This document shows, piece after piece, positions 6,837-15,749 of a stretch of DNA of 64,000 nt. Made by a program: the position numbers and the translations under genes. Location of the stretch: assembly GCF_003339525.1 (NCBI RefSeq), contig NZ_CP031124.1, positions 1 through 64,000 of the forward strand. Reading direction: 5' to 3'. The notes under the pieces are model-generated. The model saw only the letters and a list, made by a program, of their open reading frames with translations, did no database searches and was not told the DNA's origin. Every line of letters starts with the position of its first letter. Positions within the stretch are counted from its first letter, which is position 1. The stretch comes from Ephemeroptericola cinctiostellae (GTDB taxonomy: Bacteria > Pseudomonadota > Gammaproteobacteria > Burkholderiales > Burkholderiaceae).

Positions 6837-9249
6837 ATTCAACGCGACGGTTGCGTGCTTTGCCGTCCACAGTTGCATTATCAGCAATCGGTTTGGCGTC
6901 ACCATAACCTTTGGCGGTCAATGCATCAGCCGCTGCGCCGTGGGCTTTTAAGAAAGCAGCCACAGCTTTTGCACGCGCATCAGACAGAGCAGCATTTGCA
7001 GCAGAGTTGCCCACATTGTCGGTATGACCCGCGATTTCACCTTTTTGACCGGTTTTCTTTAACTGCTCAGCAAAGGCTGTCAAATTCGCTTCGGCTGATT
7101 TAGGAATCACTGCCGAACCTGTGGCAAACTCCACTTTCAACAACACTGCGCCTTCAGACGCTTCAGCGGGTTTGGCTGGCACTGCTGCAGGTGCCACAGC
7201 AACTGGCGCTGGCGCAGGTTGAGCAGTAGGTGCCGGCGCTACCGCCGCCGGTGGTGGTGGTGGTGCTGCATGCTCCCCTTTTGAACCACCACATTGTTTT
7301 AAACCAAACAAACCAGCAATCAGTAGCAATGGCAACCACCAAAAACGCTTGAAAAAGCCTCCCGATGCCTTTGTATCTTTACTCGCATCGCCAGACAAAC
7401 CAACCATTGCGGCAGCTCCTGCGCCCACAGCCCCTACAGTCACCGCAGCCGTTTCAGCGATGCCACCCACGACCTCCCCCACGCTTTCAACGGCATCGCC
7501 AACACTGCCCAAAACAACTTCAGCGCCATCCACAACCACGTCGTAAGCGCCCGTTGCCGCATTCACAGCACCATCAGCAACTGCCGCCACCGTTGAGCTT
7601 GCCGTTTCCGCAACACCTGAAGCAATATCGCCCACGGTTTCAACAAAATCCCCTAAACCACCAGCAACACTTTCAGCGCCGCTGACCACCGCATCAAAAG
7701 CGCCATGAGCCACCGTCTCAAGACCATCAGAAACCTTTTCGACACCAGTTAACGCCGCATGTGTGACGCCGCCAGCAACAGCCGCCACGCCACCCGCAAC
7801 AGCCGTCACACTGCCCACAGCCATGTCGGCAGTTAAACCCAACATTGAGGTTGTGCCTTCAGTTATGGATTTCACGCCATCCGCCACGACACCCACACCA
7901 CTGCTGGCCACTTCCGCTGTCATGCCAAGCATGGACGATGATTTTTCAGTGATGGCTTGTGCGCCATTGGACAGCGCACTCACCGCACCCACAGCCACCG
8001 CACCCACACCCGCGGCAACAGCACCAAAACCAGCGGCCTGTTCGCCCAAACTCAAACCCTTCGGTTCATGACTGAGCGTTACGGCTTTGCCCTCAGCGGC
8101 ATTGACCACACGCTCTGCTGCTTGTGCCATGGTGTCCGCTGAAATGATCGGTAAGCCCGAATCAGCCAAAATCTTTTTGCCCAAGTCTTCGTTTGTGCCT
8201 TTCATGCGCACAACCAATGGTACTTGCAATTTAACTTGCTTGGCCGCTGCAACCACGCCTTCTGCAATCACGTCGCATTTCATGATGCCGCCGAAAATAT
8301 TGACGAGGATGGCTTTCAAGTTGGGGTTTTTCAACATGATCTTGAAGGCTTCTGTGACTTTCTCTGTGGTGGCGCCGCCGCCGACGTCGAGGAAGTTGGC
8401 AGGTTCGCCGCCGTACAGTTTGATGGTGTCCATGGTGGCCATGGCGAGGCCTGCGCCGTTGACGAGGCAGCCGATGTTGCCGTCGAGGGAGATGTAGGCG
8501 AGGTCAAATTTGGAGGCTTCGATTTCCGCTGGGTCTTCTTCGTCCAGGTCGCGCATTTCGACGATTTCTGGGTGACGGTAGAGGGCGTTTGAGTCAAAGT
8601 TCATTTTGGCGTCGAGGGCGACCACGCGGTCGTCGCCTGTGGTGATCAAGGGGTTGATCTCGGCGAGGTCTGCGTCCGTTTCTACGAAGGCTTTGTAGAG
8701 CCCTTGGAGGGCAACACGCGCGCCTGCGATGCATTGCGCTGGCATGCCCATCTTGGCGGCGAGGTCGTCGGCTTCTGCGTCAGTCAGGCCTGTGACTGGG
8801 TTGACGTAGACTTTGTGGATGAGTTCGGGGGTGTGTTCTGCGACTTCTTCGATGTCCATGCCGCCTTCTGAGGAGGCCATGACGCAGACTTTTTGGCTGG
8901 CGCGGTCTACGACCATGCCGAGGTAGTATTCTTTCTTGATGTCGGCGCCTTCTTCTATCAGGAGGCGACGGACTTTTTGACCTTCTGGGCCCGTTTGGTG
9001 CGTGATCAGTTGCATGCCGAGGATGTCACTGGCGTATTGCTTGAGTTCGTCCATTGTCTTGGCTACTTTGACGCCGCCGCCTTTGCCGCGACCGCCTGCG
9101 TGGATCTGTGCTTTCACAACCCAGACCGCGCCGCCCAGCGCTTTTGCTGCTTCAATCGCTTCTTCTACCGAAAATGCTGGGATCGCACGTGGAACTGGTA
9201 CGCCGTATTTCTTTAATATTTCTTTGCCTTGGTACTCATGAATCTTCAT
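6820..9249 (-). CDS. Succinyl-CoA synthetase beta subunit fused to membrane anchor and OmpA domain
   Basis: An 809-residue fusion. Residues 1-388 are a complete SucC (ATP-grasp beta subunit), beginning [17 protein letters not shown] and ending [11 protein letters not shown], where normal SucC stops. Residues 389-635 are a low-complexity Ala/Val/Gly linker with degenerate repeats ([37 protein letters not shown]). Residues 636-652 form one membrane helix ([14 protein letters not shown]) preceded by KR, so by the positive-inside rule the SucC half should be cytoplasmic. A Pro/Ala tether follows. Residues about 700-809 are an OmpA-type peptidoglycan-binding domain with [27 protein letters not shown] and NRRVEF. 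The frame is continuous and AAGGTGAG precedes the ATG. It would tether a TCA enzyme to membrane and wall; independent translation of the C-terminal half or an assembly artefact must be excluded. Confidence 0.9.
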   Translation of the reverse strand: MKIHEYQGKEILKKYGVPVPRAIPAFSVEEAIEAAKALGGAVWVVKAQIHAGGRGKGGGVKVAKTMDELKQYASDILGMQLITHQTGPEGQKVRRLLIEEGADIKKEYYLGMVVDRASQKVCVMASSEGGMDIEEVAEHTPELIHKVYVNPVTGLTDAEADDLAAKMGMPAQCIAGARVALQGLYKAFVETDADLAEINPLITTGDDRVVALDAKMNFDSNALYRHPEIVEMRDLDEEDPAEIEASKFDLAYISLDGNIGCLVNGAGLAMATMDTIKLYGGEPANFLDVGGGATTEKVTEAFKIMLKNPNLKAILVNIFGGIMKCDVIAEGVVAAAKQVKLQVPLVVRMKGTNEDLGKKILADSGLPIISADTMAQAAERVVNAAEGKAVTLSHEPKGLSLGEQAAGFGAVAAGVGAVAVGAVSALSNGAQAITEKSSSMLGMTAEVASSGVGVVADGVKSITEGTTSMLGLTADMAVGSVTAVAGGVAAVAGGVTHAALTGVEKVSDGLETVAHGAFDAVVSGAESVAGGLGDFVETVGDIASGVAETASSTVAAVADGAVNAATGAYDVVVDGAEVVLGSVGDAVESVGEVVGGIAETAAVTVGAVGAGAAAMVGLSGDASKDTKASGGFFKRFWWLPLLLIAGLFGLKQCGGSKGEHAAPPPPPAAVAPAPTAQPAPAPVAVAPAAVPAKPAEASEGAVLLKVEFATGSAVIPKSAEANLTAFAEQLKKTGQKGEIAGHTDNVGNSAANAALSDARAKAVAAFLKAHGAAADALTAKGYGDAKPIADNATVDGKARNRRVEFAPAK

Positions 9250-9251
9250 GG
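8091..9251. repeat. Duplicated sucC block (partner 10658-11818)
   Basis: Near-identical stretches covering codons 1 to about 387 of sucC. I saw three synonymous differences (8713, 8716, 8719). Identity stops two bases above the start codon, and at the other end where copy 1 enters the linker and copy 2 its stop codon. Confidence 0.9.
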
Positions 9252-9336
9252 GAGCTCACCTTTTAAGGAAGTTAATACACAAACCGCACTTGGCTTTTCG
9301 CCAAAGACGGCTGCTTCATTTACAATAAACCTCCAT

Positions 9337-9348
9337 ATTTTACAACAA
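9337..9348 (-). promoter_or_regulatory. Probable promoter -10 region of the sucC-ompA/sucD operon
   Basis: TTGTTGTAAAAT on the minus strand, 88 bases above the ATG. The same 12 bases lie 91 bases above the second sucC, while the surrounding leaders have diverged. That conservation marks it as a likely promoter (-10 TAAAAT); the -35 is unclear. The rest of 9250-9671 holds only AT-rich leader sequence and the sucD copy 2 terminator. Confidence 0.55.
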
Positions 9349-9612
9349 TTGGAAATAAAGAAACGTTTTTTTAGTTCTTTTAAACGGCCTAGAAATTATT
9401 TATTTTTATATGCGTATTTGCGCTTAACATTCCTGCATTCATCTTATTACCCTTTTGATTTCCTTTAACATCGAAAGTGAATTCAATGCGTCATAAAGCA
9501 CCTCAAAAAAACCATTTTTCATTTAATTAAATTTTGCATCAAACTCTAAGAATGGATTACCACCTCCTCTCACGTCCGACATTAATCACGTCAATCAGAT
9601 CAAAAATGTAAA

Positions 9613-9643
9613 AAAGCGAAACGGCATCACGCCATTTCGCTTT
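9613..9643 (-). terminator. Terminator after the second sucD
   Basis: A 13-bp stem with one mismatch (AAAGCGAAATGGC on the minus strand, GTGAT loop) followed by a T-run. It lies 29 bases past the sucD copy 2 stop. Confidence 0.85.
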
Positions 9644-9671
9644 AATTTGCTTCTTTTCAGCTCATATTAAA

Positions 9672-10553
9672 TCACAAAGCAGCTTTCAACAATCGCCCCA
9701 TTTCAGAAGGGTTTTTGGTGACGGTGATGCCACATGCGTCCATGATGGCGAGTTTCTCTTGGGCTGTGCCTTTACCACCAGAAATGATGGCACCTGCATG
9801 GCCCATGCGTTTACCTGGAGGCGCAGTCACACCTGCAATGAAACCAACCACTGGCTTACGCATGTTTTCTTTGATCCAGTATGCGGCTTCTTCTTCATCG
9901 CCACCACCGATCTCACCAATCATGACCACGGCATCGGTGTCAGGATCGTCATTGAACATGCGCATGACATCGATGTGTTTCAAACCATTCACTGGGTCGC
10001 CACCAATGCCAACGGCTGTGGATTGACCCAAACCGAGCTCAGTCAATTGACCAACCGCTTCGTAAGTCAACGTGCCTGAACGGCTGAGGACGCCAATGCG
10101 GCCTTTGCGGTGAATGTGACCTGGCATGATGCCGATTTTGAGTTCTTCTGGGGTGATAATGCCTGGGCAGTTAGGCCCCAACAAGATGGTTTTGCGATTT
10201 TCACGGCGCATGCGGTCACGCACTTCCATCATGTCGCGCACAGGAATGCCTTCAGTGATGCAAATGGCCAAATCAAGGTCGGCTTCTACGGCTTCCCAGA
10301 TGGCAGCGGCTGCGCCTGCGGGTGGGACATAAATCACCGACACTGTGGCACCCGTTTGTGCTGCGGCTTCTTTGACGGTGCCATAAATGGGTACGCCTTC
10401 AAAGTCCTCACCTGCTTTTTTGGGGTTCACGCCAGCGACGAAGCAGTTCTTGCCGTTTGCATATTCACGGCACATGCGGGTGTGGAATTGACCCGTTTTA
10501 CCCGTGATCCCTTGCGTGATCACTTTCGTGTCTTTGTTGATTAAGATGCTCAT
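9672..10553 (-). CDS. sucD: Succinyl-CoA synthetase alpha subunit, copy 2
   Basis: Identical in protein sequence to the alpha subunit at 5917 (293 residues), with the same CoA-binding N-terminal domain and the same GHAGAI phosphohistidine motif. It pairs with the unfused sucC at 10644, from which it is separated by a 90-base gap. That gap contains the remnant of an OmpA reading frame, so the arrangement was probably derived from a fused ancestor or by conversion from copy 1. It has the same ribosome binding site (AAAGAG) as copy 1 and its own terminator. Redundancy means either alpha subunit can serve either beta subunit. Whether both loci are expressed cannot be told. Confidence 0.97.
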   Translation of the reverse strand: MSILINKDTKVITQGITGKTGQFHTRMCREYANGKNCFVAGVNPKKAGEDFEGVPIYGTVKEAAAQTGATVSVIYVPPAGAAAAIWEAVEADLDLAICITEGIPVRDMMEVRDRMRRENRKTILLGPNCPGIITPEELKIGIMPGHIHRKGRIGVLSRSGTLTYEAVGQLTELGLGQSTAVGIGGDPVNGLKHIDVMRMFNDDPDTDAVVMIGEIGGGDEEEAAYWIKENMRKPVVGFIAGVTAPPGKRMGHAGAIISGGKGTAQEKLAIMDACGITVTKNPSEMGRLLKAAL

Positions 10554-10643
10554 GGTGGTTCTCTTTCAAGTCTATTATTTGGCAGGGGCGAACAGCCGAT
10601 GGTAATGCAATGGCCAACTTAATCCCCCATCCATTGTTCTTAA
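10554..10643 (-). other. sucC-sucD gap with remnant of the OmpA gene end
   Basis: Bases 10554-10591 match 6799-6836 of copy 1. They include the last five OmpA codons (FAPAK) and stop, although no OmpA domain is present here. Bases 10592-10643 are unique. The remnant shows that copy 2 once had the fusion, or received its sucD end by conversion from copy 1. Confidence 0.85.
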
Positions 10644-11816
10644 TTAAGCGCTTTTGCCCTCAGCGGCATTGACCACACGCTCTGCTGCTTGTGCCATGGT
10701 GTCCGCTGAAATGATCGGTAAGCCCGAATCAGCCAAAATCTTTTTGCCCAAGTCTTCGTTTGTGCCTTTCATGCGCACAACCAATGGTACTTGCAATTTA
10801 ACTTGCTTGGCCGCTGCAACCACGCCTTCTGCAATCACGTCGCATTTCATGATGCCGCCGAAAATATTGACGAGGATGGCTTTCAAGTTGGGGTTTTTCA
10901 ACATGATCTTGAAGGCTTCTGTGACTTTCTCTGTGGTGGCGCCGCCGCCGACGTCGAGGAAGTTGGCAGGTTCGCCGCCGTACAGTTTGATGGTGTCCAT
11001 GGTGGCCATGGCGAGGCCTGCGCCGTTGACGAGGCAGCCGATGTTGCCGTCGAGGGAGATGTAGGCGAGGTCAAATTTGGAGGCTTCGATTTCCGCTGGG
11101 TCTTCTTCGTCCAGGTCGCGCATTTCGACGATTTCTGGGTGACGGTAGAGGGCGTTTGAGTCAAAGTTCATTTTGGCGTCGAGGGCGACCACGCGGTCGT
11201 CGCCTGTGGTGATCAAGGGGTTGATCTCGGCGAGGTCTGCGTCCGTTTCTACGAAGGCTTTGTAGAGCCCTTGGAGGGCGACTCGTGCGCCTGCGATGCA
11301 TTGCGCTGGCATGCCCATCTTGGCGGCGAGGTCGTCGGCTTCTGCGTCAGTCAGGCCTGTGACTGGGTTGACGTAGACTTTGTGGATGAGTTCGGGGGTG
11401 TGTTCTGCGACTTCTTCGATGTCCATGCCGCCTTCTGAGGAGGCCATGACGCAGACTTTTTGGCTGGCGCGGTCTACGACCATGCCGAGGTAGTATTCTT
11501 TCTTGATGTCGGCGCCTTCTTCTATCAGGAGGCGACGGACTTTTTGACCTTCTGGGCCCGTTTGGTGCGTGATCAGTTGCATGCCGAGGATGTCACTGGC
11601 GTATTGCTTGAGTTCGTCCATTGTCTTGGCTACTTTGACGCCGCCGCCTTTGCCGCGACCGCCTGCGTGGATCTGTGCTTTCACAACCCAGACCGCGCCG
11701 CCCAGCGCTTTTGCTGCTTCAATCGCTTCTTCTACCGAAAATGCTGGGATCGCACGTGGAACTGGTACGCCGTATTTCTTTAATATTTCTTTGCCTTGGT
11801 ACTCATGAATCTTCAT
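10644..11816 (-). CDS. sucC: Succinyl-CoA synthetase beta subunit, copy 2 (normal length)
   Basis: A 390-residue beta subunit of succinyl-CoA synthetase: an N-terminal ATP-grasp domain ([16 protein letters not shown] nucleotide-binding region near residue 50) and a C-terminal ligase/CoA domain with [17 protein letters not shown]. It ends AEGKSA, the normal end of the family. Residues 1-388 are identical to the fused copy at 6820. The frame is open to 11873, but ATG 11816 gives the family N-terminus MKIHEYQGK. The ribosome binding site is weaker (AAAGGCG) than for copy 1. Together with sucD at 9672 it makes a conventional sucCD pair that can supply the TCA cycle independently of the fusion. 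Confidence 0.97.
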   Translation of the reverse strand: MKIHEYQGKEILKKYGVPVPRAIPAFSVEEAIEAAKALGGAVWVVKAQIHAGGRGKGGGVKVAKTMDELKQYASDILGMQLITHQTGPEGQKVRRLLIEEGADIKKEYYLGMVVDRASQKVCVMASSEGGMDIEEVAEHTPELIHKVYVNPVTGLTDAEADDLAAKMGMPAQCIAGARVALQGLYKAFVETDADLAEINPLITTGDDRVVALDAKMNFDSNALYRHPEIVEMRDLDEEDPAEIEASKFDLAYISLDGNIGCLVNGAGLAMATMDTIKLYGGEPANFLDVGGGATTEKVTEAFKIMLKNPNLKAILVNIFGGIMKCDVIAEGVVAAAKQVKLQVPLVVRMKGTNEDLGKKILADSGLPIISADTMAQAAERVVNAAEGKSA

Positions 11817-11849
11817 GGAACATCGCCTTTGAGAGAGGTTAAAACACGC

Positions 11850-11918
11850 GTCGAGCGTGCGCTTGAATTGCACGCGTTCGACTACTTTTTTGTATTAAAC
11901 TTTCGCATTTTACAACAA
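11850..11918 (-). promoter_or_regulatory. Promoter and leader hairpin of the second sucCD operon
   Basis: TTGTTGTAAAAT on the minus strand (11907-11918) is shared with the first operon. Below it, 11850-11882 can fold into an imperfect hairpin with arms GTCGAACG.. and ..GCTCGAC that copy 1 lacks, so the two loci may be regulated differently. Inference from pattern. Confidence 0.45.
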
Positions 11919-12033
11919 CTGAAAGCAAAGCAATAACAGTTTCAAGTATTTTTACGCGCTGCAGCAATTTTTAGCTTTTGTAGGCCTGATGTCAGCTTTA
12001 GTGTGTACACTTTCGACCTCTCTCTGGTGTGTT

Positions 12034-12654
12034 TTAGGTCGATACTTCTGTGTTTAATGCGCTCGAATACCACTTTGGATAATACAAACGCGCCACCTCA
12101 CTGTCCGAACTCAGGGCATGACATTTGTCCAATTGAAACGGTTTTTTGCTGGGTGTGCCATCGTCTTTTTCCAGCATGCGAGCACGTCTTGCCAGTTCCG
12201 TACCAATGCCTTGCACCACCACCGTGGGCATGATGTTGGCGAGTTCCGTCAAATGTGTGCAACCCGCCGTATCGGCAAAACGCTCTTTCATCGCGGCACG
12301 AAAACCCTTGAGCACATTTAAACCGATCATTTTGCCATAAGCCGAATTGATGGTTTTGCATTGCAACATATAAGGCGCAGCAAGGGTTTTGTCTTCGACC
12401 GCGACGACGGTCAAAGTATTGTCAAAAGTCACTCGCATGACCATATCGTGCAATGCTGCGCCCACAGGACGCAGCTCATCGGCCAAAGTGATGTCTTGCA
12501 TTTTATGGTCTTGCATTTGTGCATCGACATCCCACAACCCATCTTCACGCTCAAACACTTCAAAACAAAATGTTCGACGATGCATGATTGTGCGGGACAC
12601 AGGCTCACCCAGCCCTTTAATGAGGGGTTCAAAAATAGGGTTGTTTTGTTCCAT
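12034..12654 (-). CDS. DUF2889 family protein
   Basis: A 206-residue protein matching the pattern of the DUF2889 family. It has an early Arg-Arg pair (TIMHRRTFCFEVFEREDGLWDVDA, describing about residues 22-45), a middle D-N-T segment and a conserved cysteine/threonine region around AGCTHLTELA. No function is established for this family, and no signal peptide or membrane helix is visible. The frame is open from 12681, but ATG 12654 is better: AAAAGGAA lies about nine bases upstream and the usual length follows. It stands alone between the second sucCD promoter region and decayed genes. Its role is unknown. Confidence 0.75.
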   Translation of the reverse strand: MEQNNPIFEPLIKGLGEPVSRTIMHRRTFCFEVFEREDGLWDVDAQMQDHKMQDITLADELRPVGAALHDMVMRVTFDNTLTVVAVEDKTLAAPYMLQCKTINSAYGKMIGLNVLKGFRAAMKERFADTAGCTHLTELANIMPTVVVQGIGTELARRARMLEKDDGTPSKKPFQLDKCHALSSDSEVARLYYPKWYSSALNTEVST

Positions 12655-12750
12655 CGGGTTGTTCCTTTTCCAAAAAAGCACAGTCGTTTTTATTTTATTT
12701 GATTTTTAAAAAATGCGCAGCACTTTCTTCATGAATGCCTGTTGCCAGAT

Positions 12751-12960
12751 TCAAACGCGCGTCGGCAATTGTTCAATCAACACCTTAATCCAGCGTAAAA
12801 CAGCCTCTACGCGCGGCGACAAATGCCGAGATGATGCGGGTAAATCGCATGTTCAGTGCGTGGTCATCAAGCTGCACTTCAAGCAACCGCCCCGCTCATG
12901 CATTGTCCAGCAGATCATACATCGGTACTTGCACCAAACCCAAGCCAGACGATCACGAAA
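12751..12960 (-). pseudogene. C-terminal remnant of a LysR-type regulator
   Basis: On the minus strand one frame reads SGLGLVQVPMYDLLDNA, a stop, then AGRLLEVQLDDHALNMRF. A shift of frame near 12815 gives SPRVEAVLRWIKVLIEQL and a stop at 12751. These match, in order, the last part of the LysR effector domain (GLGLVQVP.. AGRLLEVL.. SPRVRAFIDWL). The in-frame stop, the frameshift and the missing first two thirds mark a dead gene. Confidence 0.75.
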
Positions 12961-13029
12961 GTAAAAAATCGATTACGTACCTCAGCTCAGCTGCGGCATT
13001 AATCCTTTCTCAAAGTCTGGCTTGACTGA

Positions 13030-13332
13030 AATCCGCAACATTTTAAAAATCTTTTTGACAAAACCATCGGACACGAACGCTTCACCCGCATTCAACGCTT
13101 TGAAAACAATGGTTTAGACCTGCATGAGGACTTTCATTCCGATCTGTGGGGCGACTTCAAAACGTTCTTTAAATTCAAAATCAACACACAAGGCAAAATC
13201 ATTTGCTTGGACATTGGCCAAGCCAACGGATTGAAACAAATCTGTCTGCCAAAACGAAACGCAGTCTTTGATTGGCGTTTTTTTACCACCAACAACAACC
13301 GAGCTCACAGCACGCTTTGGAATCGGTCTTAA
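13030..13332 (+). pseudogene. Protein-like fragment without a start codon
   Basis: An open frame of 100 codons follows a TGA at 13027 and ends at 13330-13332. It has no ATG or GTG in its first part. The encoded sequence has good protein character (RIQRFENNGLDLHEDFHSD, then WGDFKTFFKFKINTQGKI), so it is probably the surviving 3' part of a gene. The family is not recognised; a SnoaL/NTF2-like fold is only a weak impression. The opposite-strand frame over the same bases looks like a shadow. Confidence 0.5.
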
Positions 13333-13379
13333 TTGCGGTACAATACTGCTTTTAAAGCAATGATTTAATTGGATTTTCA

Positions 13380-14867
13380 ATGACGCAAAACGCAGTACAT
13401 TCGGCAGCCCCCCATTTTTCTGACTTCAACTTAGACGCACGAATTTTACGCGCCATCGAAGAATCGGGTTACACCACGCCGACGCCGATTCAGTCACAGG
13501 CAATCCCTGTGGTATTGAGTGGCCAAGACGTCATGGGCTCGGCACAAACGGGGACGGGCAAAACCGCGAGCTTCGTGTTGCCCATCTTGCAAAACATCCT
13601 CCCCCTCGCCTCAACCAGCACCTCACCTGCGCGCCACCCCGTGCGCGCTTTGGTGCTGTGCCCGACCCGCGAGTTGGCGGTACAAGTCGCTGACAACGCA
13701 CAGAAATACGCCAAACACACACCGATCCGCAGTGCAGTGGTGTTCGGCGGCATGGACATCAAAAGCCAAACACCCGCCTTGCGTGCGGGTGTCGAACTGC
13801 TGATTGCCACGCCAGGTCGACTCCTCGACCACCTGGAGTCAGGCAATGTGTCACTCGGTCAAGTGAACTACCTCGTCCTTGACGAAGCCGACCGCATGTT
13901 GGACATGGGCTTTTTGCCTGACTTGCAACGCATTTTGAATGTATTGCCCAAACAACGCCAAACGTTGCTGTTCTCCGCAACCTTTTCACCCGAAATTCGC
14001 AAACTGGCGGAGTCATACCAAAAAAATCCGATCACCATCGAAACCGCTCAACGCAACGCCACTTCACAAAACATCACACAAACAGTTTACAGCGTCTCCG
14101 ATAAAATGCAAAAGCGCAGTGCATTGGTGCAACTGATTCGCGAACAACACGTTGAACAAGCCATGATCTTTGTTAACACGAAAATCGAAGCGCGGGAACT
14201 CACACGTTTTCTCCAACGCGCAAAAATCAACGCTCAAAGCATTCATGGCGACCAAAGTCAAACAGAACGCTTGGCCACGCTAGAGGGCTTCAAAAAAAAT
14301 GAAGTGCTTATTTTAGTCGCCACGGATGTGGCTGCACGCGGTTTGGACATATCACTCATGCCATGCGTGATTAACTTCGACTTGCCCTACAATGCTGAAG
14401 ATTACGTGCACCGCATTGGTCGCACAGGTCGTGCGGGCTCTCAAGGTCGCGCATTATCGATTGCAACCCCACATGATGACCGTTTGCTCGCAGCCATTTG
14501 TAAACTCACCAAGCAAGCATTCACCGCCATCCCCCTCGAACCCACCCCAAGCAGAGAAGAACGCCCACGCAGCGCAGAACGCACAGCCCGTCCGCCACGT
14601 GCAGAGGGTGAAGCACCACGTGTGCGCAACAATGAACGCAGTGCTCCCCACCGCCGCAGCGCCGTTGAAGAACAAGAATTGAGCCATTTGCGTCGCAAAG
14701 TGAACCTATCAAGCGATCCATTTTTTACACAGCCTTATCAACCGTCCCCCTCAACAATGTCTGATGCTGAAAAAAGCAAACACTCGACATGGGCTCGTCC
14801 TAACAAGCAAGGGCAAAATGCCCCTGTCGCAGCACTTTTCAAATTGGGCAAGCCCAGTAAACGTTAA
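13380..14867 (+). CDS. rhlE: DEAD-box ATP-dependent RNA helicase, RhlE-like
   Basis: A 495-residue RNA helicase of the DEAD-box family, which unwinds RNA and remodels ribonucleoprotein in ribosome assembly, RNA decay and cold adaptation. All motifs are present: Q motif around residues 13-42 (SGYTTPTPIQSQ), Walker A AQTGTGKT (55-62), PTRELA, DEAD (168-171), SAT, and HRIGRTGRAG near 345. The C-terminal about 110 residues are a basic, Arg/Pro-rich tail (RPPRAEGEAPRVRNNERSAP), probably RNA binding. The ATG at 13380 has only a weak GGA upstream. It is a monocistronic gene converging on livF, with a shared terminator. RhlE is the best subfamily guess; other DEAD proteins remain possible. Confidence 0.9.
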   Translation: MTQNAVHSAAPHFSDFNLDARILRAIEESGYTTPTPIQSQAIPVVLSGQDVMGSAQTGTGKTASFVLPILQNILPLASTSTSPARHPVRALVLCPTRELAVQVADNAQKYAKHTPIRSAVVFGGMDIKSQTPALRAGVELLIATPGRLLDHLESGNVSLGQVNYLVLDEADRMLDMGFLPDLQRILNVLPKQRQTLLFSATFSPEIRKLAESYQKNPITIETAQRNATSQNITQTVYSVSDKMQKRSALVQLIREQHVEQAMIFVNTKIEARELTRFLQRAKINAQSIHGDQSQTERLATLEGFKKNEVLILVATDVAARGLDISLMPCVINFDLPYNAEDYVHRIGRTGRAGSQGRALSIATPHDDRLLAAICKLTKQAFTAIPLEPTPSREERPRSAERTARPPRAEGEAPRVRNNERSAPHRRSAVEEQELSHLRRKVNLSSDPFFTQPYQPSPSTMSDAEKSKHSTWARPNKQGQNAPVAALFKLGKPSKR

Positions 14868-14966
14868 TGCACACACAAAGGCTTCGACTGTGACCCCGCT
14901 GATGTGACATTTAAATTTTTTTCTTTGCTTTTTTGTCCATTTTTTGTCTTTTGATTTTTAGCCAAT

Positions 14967-15002
14967 AAAAAAACCGCTTCGTATAACGAAACGGTTTTTT
15001 TT
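14967..15002. terminator. Bidirectional terminator between rhlE and livF
   Basis: A-run, a long stem (AAAAAACCGCTTCG and complement with one mismatch), T-run: works on both strands between convergent genes. Confidence 0.85.
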
Positions 15003-15030
15003 ATGACTGCATGCAGTGCACTTAACAGGG

Positions 15031-15747
15031 TTATTCACCCAAGTAAGCCGCTTGCACACTCGGATCATTCAACATATCCGATGCTTTACCACTCATGATG
15101 ATGTTTCCTGAACCCATGACGTAACCACGATCGGCTGCTTTCAATGCAAGCTTTGCATTTTGCTCAACCAACACAATTGTCATGCCTTCAGAAGACACTT
15201 GATTGATGACCTCAAAAATTTTCTCAGTCATCACGGGTGATAACCCCATCGTGGGCTCATCCAAGATCAGCAATTTTGGTTGGCTCATGAGCGCACGCGC
15301 CATTGCCAACATCTGTTGCTCACCACCCGACATCGTGCCTGCCAATTGCGCCGCACGCTCTTTCAATCGTGGAAAGATAGCGAACATTTTTTCGATGTCC
15401 GCTGCAATGCCATCTTTGTCATTGCGTAAATAGGCGCCCATTTGCAAGTTTTCAACAATCGTCATGCGTGCAAACACACCACGCCCTTCGGGCACCATGA
15501 CCAAGCCTTGAGCCAACAATTCCCAGCTCGGCACACCTTTGATCGATTTACCACGGTAAGTGACGTCACCCGCTTTCATCGGAATCATGCCTGTCACCGC
15601 TTTGAGCGTTGTGGTTTTACCCGCACCATTCGAGCCAATCAAAGTCACGAGTTCACCCTGTTGCACGTCCATATCGACGTTTTTCACGGCTTGAATGCCA
15701 CCGTAGGCCACTTGCAGCCCTTTAATGCTTAACATCGGTTGTGTCAT
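15031..15747 (-). CDS. livF: Branched-chain amino acid ABC transporter ATPase LivF
   Basis: A 238-residue ATPase subunit of a high-affinity branched-chain amino acid importer, acting on the cytoplasmic face of the inner membrane. Walker A is GSNGAGKTT (about residues 38-46), the signature is TMSGGEQQML, and Walker B is LLILDEPTMGLSP. The short length without the LivG insertion assigns it to LivF. It is the last gene of livH-M-G-F: two bases separate its start from the livG stop, and the terminator lies past its end. A broader role in uptake of other amino acids or urea-type substrates cannot be excluded. Confidence 0.95.
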   Translation of the reverse strand: MTQPMLSIKGLQVAYGGIQAVKNVDMDVQQGELVTLIGSNGAGKTTTLKAVTGMIPMKAGDVTYRGKSIKGVPSWELLAQGLVMVPEGRGVFARMTIVENLQMGAYLRNDKDGIAADIEKMFAIFPRLKERAAQLAGTMSGGEQQMLAMARALMSQPKLLILDEPTMGLSPVMTEKIFEVINQVSSEGMTIVLVEQNAKLALKAADRGYVMGSGNIIMSGKASDMLNDPSVQAAYLGE

Positions 15748-15749
15748 TT

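Noticed and set aside
6855..9241. Plus-strand frames opposite sucC-ompA and sucD
   Set aside because: Shadows of the GC-skewed codons; repeated identically opposite copy 2.
13114..13380. Minus-strand frame of 88 codons before rhlE
   Set aside because: The plus-strand frame over the same bases reads more like protein, and the minus-strand start lies at the rhlE start with no ribosome binding site.
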